Of a stretch of 64,000 bases of DNA, positions 17,209 through 25,348 are shown one piece after another (the stretch's first letter is position 1; each line of letters starts with the position of its first letter). A program made the translations under genes and the position numbers. Origin of the DNA: Paenibacillus sonchi (GTDB taxonomy: Bacteria; Bacillota; Bacilli; Paenibacillales; Paenibacillaceae); the NCBI RefSeq assembly GCF_016772475.1, contig NZ_CP068595.1:6572001-6636000 (forward strand), given 5' to 3'. The notes beneath the pieces were generated by a model. That model was not told the origin of the DNA. It worked only from the letters and a program-made list of their open reading frames with translations, and made no database searches.

Positions 17209-19068
17209 TTACTTCACACTTTTGCGGGCTTCGAACAGCTCTGCTGCTTTTTTGACCGAGAAGTCCATCACATCGGCATAGCCGAGTCCATTCACTTTGT
17301 CATGCATTTCTTTGTTAAGCTTGTCGTATTCCGCCTGATTTTTGGCAAAAACCATCTTCCACGAAATCTGCTGAATCACGGTTCCGATTTGCTTATTTTT
17401 CTGCTCCAGCGTTTTGTCCATCGTCAGCGGTTCTTTACCGGTAAAGCCCTGAGGCGCAACGGCAAGCAGATTATTTTTCTCAAAATACTCCTTCGCCGTC
17501 AGCACGCCCATCTTCGCTCTCCAGTCGCTATCGAGCTTCGTAGGGTTGCGCTCCAGTGATGTTGTCCACAAGTTATGGTCATAGGGCTCGCTGGTCTGCG
17601 GGTTCACCATTGCGGGCACAACAAAAGAAAAGTTCATCTGATTCGAGCCATAGTAATAGTCGCCGCCGCCGTATTCGTCGGGAACCTTCGTGTTCTGCTG
17701 ATCCGTGTACGCCTTCCAGCCAAAATCGGTAACCACCGGCTTGCCGCTGCTGTCAATATCCCAGGTCAGCCCCTGCGGTCCGTTCGGCACTGCCGTTCCG
17801 CTGCCCGCTGAGATCATCGCGCCTTCAGGCGTATACATCCAGTTAAGGAACTCCATAATACGCGCAGGCTCCTTGGCTTTCGCGCCGATCGCGATGATGC
17901 CATTGCCGCCGTAAACGTTGAAGCCTGTGGAATACATCAGCTCATTCTTGAACGGTACAAGTGCGAAGCCCTTGCCTTCGGCCGTTCTTTCCGGCGTATT
18001 GTAGTTGGCCGCCCCCAGCCACGGGAACCAGGAGAAAAGCAGACGTCCATCCTTATACTTCGCCACCACATCATCAAATTTCTGCGTCAGCGAGTCGGGG
18101 TCCAGCAATCCCATCTGATTCGCCTCGTAATACAGCTTGAGCGATTTCATGTACCAGCTGTCCTCGGAGATGAAATCATAATATTTCTCTTCATCTGCTT
18201 TGACATAAAGCGCAGTGTCGGGGATTTCGTCATAGCCCATCATATTGGCGAACTGCTTTGCCAGCGTCATTTTGTAGTTGCCGTCCCAGTCGGACCAGAG
18301 CGAGAAGGCATAGGTTTTTTTGCCTTGCTCATTCTTGGGCTCAAGCTCCTGCATCTTCTTCAGCACCGGCAGATAATCCTCAATGGTGCCGATTTCCGGA
18401 GCACCGATTTGCTGGTACAGATCCCAGCGCAGATCCGGTCCCCAAGTCATATCCTTCCCTTCGGAAGGTCCAGAGGGATTCGTGGCCACACCGTTCCCGA
18501 TGCCGTATACCGCGCTGCCGCCGCCAAAAGCAACCTTTGCCTTCTCCACGGCCTTCGGGAACTGCTTCGTCAGATCCGCGCCGTATTTATCCAGCAGCCC
18601 GTCCTGGGTCCAGTCCAGCAGCAGCTTGCCTTTGATCGCATTCGGATAGTGGTTCTTATCGTCCCCGAAGACGATAATGTCGCCGAGATTGCCGGAGGCC
18701 ATCATGGCGGAGATTTTGGTGTCCCCGCCGGTTAAATTGGAAGCGACAATGTCCAATTCGATATTGAACTTGTCTTTGATGATTTTGGCGAACCAGCCGG
18801 TCTGCGGCCCTGCATAGTTGGCTGTGGTAGAGAATACTGTCAGCTTCAGCGGCTTCGAATGGTCGGGCGCCCCGTCACTTGGCGCCGTAGATTGAGCCGC
18901 AGCATCCGTCGCTTCAGCCGCCGGCTTGCCGGTGCTCTCGTCCGTGTTGGTTTTGCCGGAGTTGACTGAGTTGCCTGAGTTTCCGTTACCTCCGCCGCAG
19001 GATGCCAGCACCAGCACCAGCACCAGCACCATGCCCAGCAGAATGAGCGGCAGCTTTTTAAATTTCAT
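17209..19068 (-). CDS. Sugar ABC transporter solute-binding lipoprotein (LplA-like)
   Basis: A 619-residue secreted lipoprotein with a short signal peptide and lipobox LASC (C24), then a Gly/Asn/Ser/Thr-rich linker and a large extracellular binding domain. The reading frame extends to 19164, but the ATG at 19068 is preferred because AGGAGG precedes it and the signal peptide starts there. It is the third gene after the two permeases, so the set forms a CUT1 importer. No ATPase is encoded nearby; such systems use a shared MsmX-type ATPase. A structured leader repeat lies directly on its ribosome-binding site. Confidence 0.9.
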   Translation of the reverse strand: MKFKKLPLILLGMVLVLVLVLASCGGGNGNSGNSVNSGKTNTDESTGKPAAEATDAAAQSTAPSDGAPDHSKPLKLTVFSTTANYAGPQTGWFAKIIKDKFNIELDIVASNLTGGDTKISAMMASGNLGDIIVFGDDKNHYPNAIKGKLLLDWTQDGLLDKYGADLTKQFPKAVEKAKVAFGGGSAVYGIGNGVATNPSGPSEGKDMTWGPDLRWDLYQQIGAPEIGTIEDYLPVLKKMQELEPKNEQGKKTYAFSLWSDWDGNYKMTLAKQFANMMGYDEIPDTALYVKADEEKYYDFISEDSWYMKSLKLYYEANQMGLLDPDSLTQKFDDVVAKYKDGRLLFSWFPWLGAANYNTPERTAEGKGFALVPFKNELMYSTGFNVYGGNGIIAIGAKAKEPARIMEFLNWMYTPEGAMISAGSGTAVPNGPQGLTWDIDSSGKPVVTDFGWKAYTDQQNTKVPDEYGGGDYYYGSNQMNFSFVVPAMVNPQTSEPYDHNLWTTSLERNPTKLDSDWRAKMGVLTAKEYFEKNNLLAVAPQGFTGKEPLTMDKTLEQKNKQIGTVIQQISWKMVFAKNQAEYDKLNKEMHDKVNGLGYADVMDFSVKKAAELFEARKSVK

Positions 19069-19077
19069 GGCTTCATA

Positions 19078-19143
19078 CCTCCTGAAAGTTTTGTGAGCGT
19101 TGCATGCTTGAATTCCTTCGTACAAAACCCGCTTCGAAAGCAT
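19078..19143 (-). promoter_or_regulatory. Conserved structured leader abutting the ribosome-binding site (copy 2)
   Basis: This 66-nt sequence aligns with one 1-nt gap to the leader of ctc at 33557-33623. The order is the palindromic block ATGCTTTCGAAGC, arm GTTTTGT, CGAAG...TTCAA, GCTCA, arm ACAAAAC, then TTTCAGGAGG. The two arms pair perfectly and would place a hairpin directly before the Shine-Dalgarno sequence. Confidence 0.7.
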
Positions 19144-19169
19144 TGACTTAAGGCTGGTGGACACACCGG

Positions 19170-20063
19170 TCAGCCTTTGACGGCACCGATCATAATGCCC
19201 TTGACAAAAAAACGCTGGAAAAACGGATACACGATCAGAATCGGCAGCACGACGATCATCGTTACAGTCATCCGCACAGAGGTCGGTGTCTGCATGTTCT
19301 GCACACTGGCCGCCATATCCGGGGAGCTGCGGATGAGCGCAGCCAGCGAGCTGGACTCATTCAGATACCGCCAGAGCAGGAACTGCAGCGTGTAGTATTT
19401 GGTATCCGTCATCAGGAATGCCGTGTCGATGAAGGAGTTCCACTGGTTGACTGCCGAAAAAATCGTAATCGTCGCCAGAATCGGAGTGGTCAGCGGAACG
19501 ACAATGCTCCAGAAGGACCGCAGAACACCCGCGCCGTCCATGGCTGCTGACTCCTCCAGTGAAGGCGGAATAGCCTCCACAAAGGTTTTGACCAAGATGA
19601 TGTTGAATGGAGTAATGATCGTCGGCAAAATATAGGCCAGATAATTGTTGGTCAAATGCAGATTGTGCATGGTGATATACCAGGGAATCAGCCCTGCGCT
19701 GAAATACATGGTGACGACGACGCTGCGGTACCAGATCTGCCGCCCCCACATCTCCTTCTTCGTGAACAGATAGCCGAGAAAAGCTGAAGCACCCACGGTG
19801 AGAAAGGTACCCGCTACGGTCCGGTATACAGATACCAGCGCCGCATGGCTGAGCCCGCTGATCCGCAGCACCTTTGAGTAGTTGTCAAAATGGATCTGCT
19901 GCGGGTAAAACTTGATATCTCCCGCTGCACTGAGATCATTCGAGCTGATGGTATTGATGAACAGGTAATAGAACGGATAGATGCAGCTCAGGGTGAACAG
20001 ACCGAAGAGCACATAGATGATTCCCTGGAACAGGGCATCGCCGGGCTTCAGCTTTTTACGCAA
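19170..20063 (-). CDS. Sugar ABC transporter permease (LplC/YtcP-like)
   Basis: An integral membrane permease of about 297 residues with six predicted helices. It carries the CUT1 EAA loop (EAIPPSLEESAAMDGAGVLRSFWSIVVPLTTP) that contacts the ATPase. A near-perfect ribosome-binding site AAGGAAGGTGATC precedes a TTG at 20063; a GTG at 20072 lies inside that site and is less likely. It begins about 14 bp after the partner permease gene, so the two make the transmembrane heterodimer. Confidence 0.92.
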   Translation of the reverse strand: MRKKLKPGDALFQGIIYVLFGLFTLSCIYPFYYLFINTISSNDLSAAGDIKFYPQQIHFDNYSKVLRISGLSHAALVSVYRTVAGTFLTVGASAFLGYLFTKKEMWGRQIWYRSVVVTMYFSAGLIPWYITMHNLHLTNNYLAYILPTIITPFNIILVKTFVEAIPPSLEESAAMDGAGVLRSFWSIVVPLTTPILATITIFSAVNQWNSFIDTAFLMTDTKYYTLQFLLWRYLNESSSLAALIRSSPDMAASVQNMQTPTSVRMTVTMIVVLPILIVYPFFQRFFVKGIMIGAVKG

Positions 20064-20077
20064 ATGGATCACCTTCC

Positions 20078-21037
20078 TTAAATGATCGACTCATCGCGCA
20101 CCACCTTGGACAGCGTGTTGGCCGCAAACAGCAGAATGACGCTGACGACCGACTTCAACATACTAACCGCCGTGGCGAACGGAAAATTGTTGGCAAAAGC
20201 GATGTTATACACATACAGGTCCAGCACTTCTATCGCATCCTTGTTCATCGCATTCTGGAAGGCAAAATACTGCTCCATGCCGTTGTTGACAAAGTTGCCG
20301 ATGGAGAGCAGCAGCAGCACGAAGAAGGTCGGGATGATGCCGGGAACAGTGATATGCCAGATTTTACGGAACCGGCTGGCCCCATCCACTTCCGCCGCTT
20401 CATACAGCTCCTGGTCTATGCCGGCAATCGCCGCCAGGTACAGGATCGCGCCCCAGCCAAGGGATTTCCACCAGTACCAGGCAATCATGGTCAACCAGAC
20501 ATGCGAGCTGGAAGCCAGAAAATTGAATTCCTCACTCACGACCCCGAGCTGCACCAGAATATGGTTCACAACCCCGTTATCCACGGAGAACAGCGAAAAG
20601 GCCAGCGCGTAGACGAGAATCCAGCTGATAAAATTCGGAATCGTCGTCAGGGTCTGCACAAATTTCCGGTACCAGCCCGCCCTTATCTCTGTCAGCAGAA
20701 TGGCAAAAATGACCGGAAAAACCGAAGTGGCCAGCCCCAGTGAACTCATCGCCACCGTGTTCTTCAGCACGCGCAGCACCTCCCCGGTCTGCGTGGGATT
20801 AGCTACGAGAGTGCGGAACCACTTCAGTCCGACATACGGTGTTTCCGACAGCGGAATGCCGGGGATGAAATCATAGAAGGCGTAGATCCACCCGCTGACC
20901 GGCAAATAATAGAACACAAAGGTCACGGCAAGAAAAGGAAGCGCCAGAAGAAACAGCTTGTATTTGTTCTGCAGCTTCCTGCGGGATGGACGGACCGGTT
21001 CCACACCGCGGAGCAGCTCGCCTGAAGGTACCCCCAT
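20078..21037 (-). CDS. Sugar ABC transporter permease (LplB-like)
   Basis: A 319-residue CUT1 permease with an N-terminal basic stretch, six membrane helices and the EAA loop QELYEAAEVDGASRFRKIWHITVPGI. It starts at ATG 21037 behind AGAGGAG. It is the first gene of the transporter set (permease, permease, lipoprotein) and has a cre-like site 26 bp upstream of the start codon. Confidence 0.92.
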   Translation of the reverse strand: MGVPSGELLRGVEPVRPSRRKLQNKYKLFLLALPFLAVTFVFYYLPVSGWIYAFYDFIPGIPLSETPYVGLKWFRTLVANPTQTGEVLRVLKNTVAMSSLGLATSVFPVIFAILLTEIRAGWYRKFVQTLTTIPNFISWILVYALAFSLFSVDNGVVNHILVQLGVVSEEFNFLASSSHVWLTMIAWYWWKSLGWGAILYLAAIAGIDQELYEAAEVDGASRFRKIWHITVPGIIPTFFVLLLLSIGNFVNNGMEQYFAFQNAMNKDAIEVLDLYVYNIAFANNFPFATAVSMLKSVVSVILLFAANTLSKVVRDESII

Positions 21038-21062
21038 ATTGAATCTCCTCTATCCAGATTTT

Positions 21063-21076
21063 TGTTTGCGCTTTCA
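21063..21076 (-). promoter_or_regulatory. Catabolite-responsive element (cre) before the sugar operon
   Basis: On the minus strand TGAAAGCGCAAACA matches 13 of 14 positions of the TGWAARCGYTWNCW consensus. Its place next to the first permease start suggests CcpA repression when preferred sugars are present. Confidence 0.6.
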
Positions 21077-21230
21077 TTTTAGGATAAAAAACCTTTCTCC
21101 CGGGAGAGAGGCCGGAATGGCCTTCTGGGAGAGCGGTAAGACAGTTTCGGACGATTTTCACAGGCCAGCGGACGAATTTCCCGCCGCTGGCTTTCCGGTC
21201 CTTCCAGTGAGGGCCCCCTCATCTGCGATG

Positions 21231-21440
21231 CTCCAACAACGGCAGTTCTGCCGTTGTTTCTGCACATCCCCGCCTGCGGTGCTCCAACAACGGCAGTTTT
21301 GCCGTTATTTCTGCACATCCCCGCCTGCGGTGCTCCAACAACGGCAGTTTTGCCGTTGTTTCTGTACATTCCCGCCTGCGGCGCTCCAACAACGGCATTT
21401 CTGCCGTTGTTTCTGCACATTCCCGCCTGCGGTGCTCCAA
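21231..21440. repeat. 51-bp tandem repeat array, each unit carrying a hairpin (family C)
   Basis: Units begin CTCCAACAACGG at 21231, 21282, 21333 and 21384, with a truncated fifth at 21435, so the period is exactly 51 bp. Each unit contains an inverted repeat CAACAACGGCA...GCCGTTGTT. Because 51 is a multiple of 3, false reading frames run through it on both strands. Single copies occur near 5890 and 23115. Confidence 0.92.
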
Positions 21441-21492
21441 TCAAAAAGTTTGCGAAGGAGAACACGTATCTTCCTGGCGTTTCGTTTGCTGG

Positions 21493-21590
21493 TTAAGTGG
21501 AAAAAGTATCACTAATTTGCCTGAGCATCGAGCAACCCGGCAGACTAAGTGGAAAAAGGTACATTAATCCAGCCTGTTTCGTCCCAAACA
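21493..21590. repeat. Family A repeat, copy 2, left half (split by IS256-family element)
   Basis: Two forward motifs AAGTGGAAAAAG (21495 and 21547) with ACTAATT or similar downstream. The half ends at the target duplication CCCAAACA (21583-21590). The matching inverted half resumes at 23010. Confidence 0.8.
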
Positions 21591-21694
21591 GATGGCGTAA
21601 AATAAGTTGTGTACCAAGATTTGGGGCCTAGTAGGCAACAAAAAAGTAGGGTATTCTCGGGATTACGACACCACCAAGAAAGGAACCCTACTCA

Positions 21695-22885
21695 ATGACT
21701 ATTGTACCCGAAAATATGCTGAATAATCTATTTGAAAATCTTGTTACTCAATTTGTGAAAGAGAACTTAGAGTCCATCATGCGAGCAGAAATCCAAGAAT
21801 TCATGGCTACGGAAGAGTCCGGTCCAAGCAACAGTCGCAATGGATATTACCCGCGCAATCTGCACACGAAATACGGAAATGTGGAGAATCTTAAGGTTCC
21901 TCGTGACCGTCAGGCTCTGTTCCAGACGCAACTGTTTGAGCCCTACCAACGGCGGGACGGTTGGTTAGAAGAGGCCGTCATTCAGATGTACAAAAGCGGA
22001 ATGGGGACACGGGATGTGGCCCGGTTCATTGAAAGTATGTTCGGCAGTCACTATTCTCCCACGACGGTCAGCAACATTACGGCAACCGTCCTCGAAGACA
22101 TTCACCAGTGGCAGAAGCGCCCTCTGCAAAAGCGTTATTCCGTCATCTATCTGGACGGATTATACGTCAAACTCAAACGTGGCACCGTCGGCGGAGAAGT
22201 GGTTTATTTCGCGATGGGCATTGACGAGGAAGGCCACCGACAAATCCTCGGGTTTTATGTGGGGGGCCAAGAAAGCGCCAATGGCTGGCGGGAGGTCCTG
22301 AAGGATCTTTACGACCGCGGAGCGCAGGAGGTCTTGCTCGGCGTGTTTGACGGACTCCCCGGCCTGGATGGAGCGTTCCGCGAAACGTATCCGAAGGCAG
22401 ACGTACAGCACTGTGTGGTTCACAAGATTCGGTCGACCTTTCCCAAAATACGGGTGCAGCACAAAACCGAAGTCATTGAAGATCTAAAGACGATCTACAC
22501 CTCAGCCGATGAGGATGTGGCCCGGGCTGCATTCGATACCGTGAAGGCCAAATGGGGCAAGCTCTACCCGAAAGAGATGCAGTCATGGGAAGAGCAATTA
22601 GCGACCTTACTGACGTTCTACAAGTATCCAGCGCTCATTAAGGAAGCCATCTACACGTCCAATCCCATTGAACGAATGAATAAGGAAATTCGGAAGCGCC
22701 TCAAACCCATGAACAGCCTCACCAATATGGATGCGGCAGAGAAGATTGTCTATCTGGATGTCGTGGAGTATAACGAGCGCTTTGGCGAACGAGTGATTCG
22801 CGGTTTTGGGGATCTAGAGGTAAAGAAGAAACTGAATGAGATGTTTGAGGCACGATATCCTGCCCAGGAATTGCAGGAAAAGTAG
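21695..22885 (+). CDS. IS256-family transposase
   Basis: A 396-residue mutator-type transposase of full length. Candidate catalytic acidic residues are the Asp in VIYLDGLYVKLKRG, the Asp in LLGVFDGLPGLDG and the Glu in TSNPIERMNKEIRKR. The CxxH-like segment VQHCVVHKIR typical of the family lies between the second and third. The start at 21695 follows AAGGAACC. No stop or frameshift interrupts it, so the element is probably mobile or recently was. Confidence 0.95.
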   Translation: MTIVPENMLNNLFENLVTQFVKENLESIMRAEIQEFMATEESGPSNSRNGYYPRNLHTKYGNVENLKVPRDRQALFQTQLFEPYQRRDGWLEEAVIQMYKSGMGTRDVARFIESMFGSHYSPTTVSNITATVLEDIHQWQKRPLQKRYSVIYLDGLYVKLKRGTVGGEVVYFAMGIDEEGHRQILGFYVGGQESANGWREVLKDLYDRGAQEVLLGVFDGLPGLDGAFRETYPKADVQHCVVHKIRSTFPKIRVQHKTEVIEDLKTIYTSADEDVARAAFDTVKAKWGKLYPKEMQSWEEQLATLLTFYKYPALIKEAIYTSNPIERMNKEIRKRLKPMNSLTNMDAAEKIVYLDVVEYNERFGERVIRGFGDLEVKKKLNEMFEARYPAQELQEK

Positions 22886-22897
22886 CCCATTTCTCTT

Positions 22898-22931
22898 GTT
22901 CTTGGGGTGGGGATTCCCCCACCCCAAGAAC
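22898..22931. terminator. Long hairpin inside the IS downstream of the transposase
   Basis: A perfect 15-bp stem GTTCTTGGGGTGGGG (22898-22912) and its complement (22917-22931) flank a 4-nt loop. No T tract follows, so it may be a transcription barrier or a structural part of the element. Confidence 0.6.
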
Positions 22932-23009
22932 ATCCCTACCACCTAAAACGAATACTCGAGAAGATACTCTACGCTTCTTACACAAACTTCTTGACGCTAC
23001 CCCCAAACA

Positions 23010-23099
23010 AGGGAATATCGCTAAATTAAGTTACCTTTTTCCACTAAAACCTCGCGATTCTTGATTTCTGAGGAATTTAAGTTCCCTTTTTCCACTTAA
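23010..23099. repeat. Family A repeat, copy 2, right half
   Basis: Two inverted motifs, AATTAAGTTACCTTTTTCCACT (split here as AATTAAGTTACC and CTTTTTCCACT) and AAGTTCCCTTTTTCCACTT. Joined to 21493-21590 after removing the insertion sequence, they restore the four-motif arrangement of copies 1 and 3. Confidence 0.8.
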
Positions 23100-23106
23100 C
23101 CTGCCA

Positions 23107-23147
23107 CCACAGCACCCAACAACGGCTGTTCTGCCGTTGTTTCTCCC
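23107..23147. repeat. Single family C hairpin
   Basis: CAACAACGGCTGTTCTGCCG followed by TTGTTTCT has the same hairpin as one unit of the 51-bp array 1.7 kb to the left. Confidence 0.65.
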
Positions 23148-23261
23148 CCACAGAAGATCATCATAATTTCCTTAAGTAACTAATATATCCCCACAAAGTG
23201 GAGCCTTTGTTCGGAAGCTGATTCCGGTACTTTGCGGTGACCCCGATATCTACTTTCTGAT

Positions 23262-23310
23262 AAAAAAAGAGCCGCTCATCTGCAAGCTCCGCAAATGAAC
23301 AGCTCTTTAA
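23262..23310 (-). terminator. Rho-independent terminator after the FAH-family gene
   Basis: Read on the minus strand, AAAGAGCTGTTCATTTGC pairs imperfectly with GCAGATGAGCGGCTCTTT and is followed by a T tract. It lies about 50 bp past the stop at 23363. Confidence 0.8.
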
Positions 23311-23362
23311 ATCCATCTTACTAATTACGGCGGCCGGTCCAGGCAATGCTATACTGCCCGGC

Positions 23363-24277
23363 TCAAGCCTCTTCCGCAACCATCCGGTTCGTCAGCCTTC
23401 CCAGCTTTTCAATCTCCACAGTAACCTCGTCACCCGGCTGCAGATAGACCTGCTTCTCCGGCGGATACCCCATCATGACACCCTCCGGAGTACCGGTAAG
23501 GATGATGTCACCCGGCGAGAGCGTCATGCAGCTGGAGATGTAGCTGATGATCTGCCTGCAGTCGAAAATCATGTCCGAGGTGTTGGAGTCCTGCCGAACT
23601 TCTCCGTTCACCGAGCAGCTGATGCGCAGCAATCCGGGATCGCCAACCTCATCTTCCGTTACCACATAAGGCCCGACCGGCGCAAACCGGTCGCAGGATT
23701 TGCCCGCCAGCCACTGGCTGGTCCGCGTCTGCAGATCACGGGCGGACAAATCATTGGCGGTAAAATAACCGAACACCGCAGCCAGCGCCTCTTCCTCGCT
23801 AACGTTTTTGACCGTCCGGCCGATCATAATGCCCAGTTCCGCTTCATAATCGACCTTCTGCGTCGAGTATGGAAGCGGCACTTCCATTCCGTGGCCGGAC
23901 AGGCTGTTTGAAAACTTGCTGAACAGAATCGGGTATTCCGGGAGCGGCATTCCGGTTTCTTCAGCATGTCTGCGGTAATTCAGCCCGATGCAGATGATTT
24001 TGCCGGGATCGGCTGTACACGGCGCGAATTCAAGCAAGGTTTCATCTCTGTAAAAAGCCTGTGCACCTTCATCATGATAAGGCAGGCTATCGGCAAATTT
24101 ACGCAGGCAGGCGAGCGCCGCTTCCCCTCCATCGAGCACTTCTCTCAGCGTTGCCGGAACAGCTCCCGCCGCCCGCTGAGGGAGCGCATTCAGCGCTGCC
24201 GCCACATCCAGAATGCCCTCTTCTCTTTTCACACCCAGCCGCAAATTCCCTGACTCCCAAAAATTCATTAGCTTCAT
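23363..24277 (-). CDS. Fumarylacetoacetate hydrolase (FAH) family protein
   Basis: A 304-residue enzyme of the FAH superfamily, which includes acylpyruvases, 2-keto-3-deoxy sugar acid hydrolases and ketoacid decarboxylases. Metal-binding acidic residues are visible in DYEAELGIMIG and NDLSARDLQ. The C-terminal glycine loop is ILTGTPEGVMMGYPP. The frame extends to 24373, but the start at 24277 is preferred (AGAGGAGGGGG upstream, family-like MKLMNFWESG start). It follows a gluconolactonase-like gene by about 20 bp. Together they suggest catabolism of a sugar acid through a lactone and a keto-deoxy intermediate. Confidence 0.88.
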   Translation of the reverse strand: MKLMNFWESGNLRLGVKREEGILDVAAALNALPQRAAGAVPATLREVLDGGEAALACLRKFADSLPYHDEGAQAFYRDETLLEFAPCTADPGKIICIGLNYRRHAEETGMPLPEYPILFSKFSNSLSGHGMEVPLPYSTQKVDYEAELGIMIGRTVKNVSEEEALAAVFGYFTANDLSARDLQTRTSQWLAGKSCDRFAPVGPYVVTEDEVGDPGLLRISCSVNGEVRQDSNTSDMIFDCRQIISYISSCMTLSPGDIILTGTPEGVMMGYPPEKQVYLQPGDEVTVEIEKLGRLTNRMVAEEA

Positions 24278-24297
24278 ATGTGTCCCCCTCCTCTGGT

Positions 24298-25173
24298 TTA
24301 CCCGGCAAAACGGTTCGCCGGGACTCCCCTGATGCCCGTTTTTGCCTTGAACAGCCCGCCTGCAAGCGGCCACCGCTGTAATTCCTCAGGACTCATACCG
24401 CCGCGTGCTGAAGTAATATACAGCTCATTCAGGTGCCCGCCTCCAAAAGCGCATGAAGTTACAAACGGTGCAGGTACTTCAATTTTTCCAATCTGTTCGC
24501 CGGTGTGCGGATTCCAGCGCGAGACACAGCCGCCGTTCCAATGGGCGACCCAGATCATTCCCTCGCTGTCGATGGTCATTCCATCCGGTCCGCCCGCACC
24601 TTCCGGGAACCGCACCACTGTTCTGCGTCCGCTGACCGTGCCGTTCTGCAGATCATAATCCATTACGTCCACGCCGCGGGTCAATGTATCAATGTAATAC
24701 ATCAGTCCCCGGCTGTCATCCCACGCCAGGCCGTTAGAGATGCCGATGCCGGACAGCACCTTCCGCACTTCGCCTCCCGGCTCCATCACATATAAGCTTC
24801 CCGCATCCCGCTTGTCCTCCATGCTCATGGTGCCGAACCATAATCTCCCTTTGCTGTCGCATTTCGCATCGTTCAGCCGGTTGCCGGGAAGATCTTTCTC
24901 TACATGAGCCAACAATTCCAAAGGCCGATCTTCCTGAAATTTGTAAATCCCATCCTGCAAAGCCACTACCCAGCCGCCGCTAACTGCGGGTACAGCCGCA
25001 CTGATCATTTGTCCAAAGATATGAGTCTGCTCGCTGAGTGTCACGGGATCGACAATCCGCAGCTGCCTGCCTTCAATATTCACCCAATACAGCAGCCCGG
25101 CCTCTGAGTCCCAATGCGCCCCCTCGCCAAGCTCTGCCTGTGCATCCAATAGCATTTCAGCCTGTATAATCAA
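24298..25173 (-). CDS. SMP-30/gluconolactonase family lactonase
   Basis: A six-bladed propeller enzyme of about 291 residues that opens sugar lactones using a divalent metal. Diagnostic segments are LGEGAHWDSEAGLLYWVNIEG, PGNRLNDAKCDSKGRLWFGTM, GISNGLAWD and GGPDGMTIDSEGMIWVAHW, which contain the Glu, Asn and Asp metal ligands. The TTG at 25173, six bases after a G6 ribosome-binding site, is the likeliest start; an in-frame start at 25221 and an ATG at 25155 are alternatives. It is in the same operon as the FAH-family gene. Confidence 0.85.
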   Translation of the reverse strand: MIIQAEMLLDAQAELGEGAHWDSEAGLLYWVNIEGRQLRIVDPVTLSEQTHIFGQMISAAVPAVSGGWVVALQDGIYKFQEDRPLELLAHVEKDLPGNRLNDAKCDSKGRLWFGTMSMEDKRDAGSLYVMEPGGEVRKVLSGIGISNGLAWDDSRGLMYYIDTLTRGVDVMDYDLQNGTVSGRRTVVRFPEGAGGPDGMTIDSEGMIWVAHWNGGCVSRWNPHTGEQIGKIEVPAPFVTSCAFGGGHLNELYITSARGGMSPEELQRWPLAGGLFKAKTGIRGVPANRFAG

Positions 25174-25348
25174 TGATAACCCCCCTGAATCCACTCCAGA
25201 ATATGACACCATTCTCTTCATTTTACCTTCGCAGAGTATAATTATCCACTATCGGCTAACATGACAGACACCTGTCCAGTTTCACATGATAATCTGAAAA
25301 CAAGCATGAATCCAAAGGATAGCCACTATGAAATGCGGAGGAATATTA

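Larger units (their letters stand above)
21591..23001 (+). mobile_element. Complete IS256-family insertion sequence with 8-bp target duplication
   Basis: A 1411-bp element flanked by the direct repeat CCCAAACA at 21583-21590 and 23002-23009. The outer 28 bp of each end are inverted repeats matching at 19 of 28 positions (left starts GATGGCGTAAAATAAG, right starts GGTAGCGTCAAGAAG on the other strand). It carries one intact transposase gene. Its length, duplication size and ends all fit the IS256 family. Confidence 0.88.

Noticed and set aside
21231..21440. CRISPR array
   Set aside because: The units are contiguous 51-bp near-identical copies with no unique spacers and no cas genes nearby.
21079..21465. 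Reading frames of 73-185 codons through the 51-bp tandem array on both strands
   Set aside because: The unit length is a multiple of 3, so frames stay open by arithmetic. The products are simple repeats, no ribosome-binding site fits, and the region is clearly a hairpin repeat.
21591..23001. A composite transposon formed with flanking genes
   Set aside because: Only one IS copy is present in the window, and its immediate flanks are the two halves of a split intergenic repeat.
23161..23379. A 72-codon minus-strand frame
   Set aside because: It overlaps the end of the FAH-family gene and runs through its terminator hairpin; there is no ribosome-binding site.
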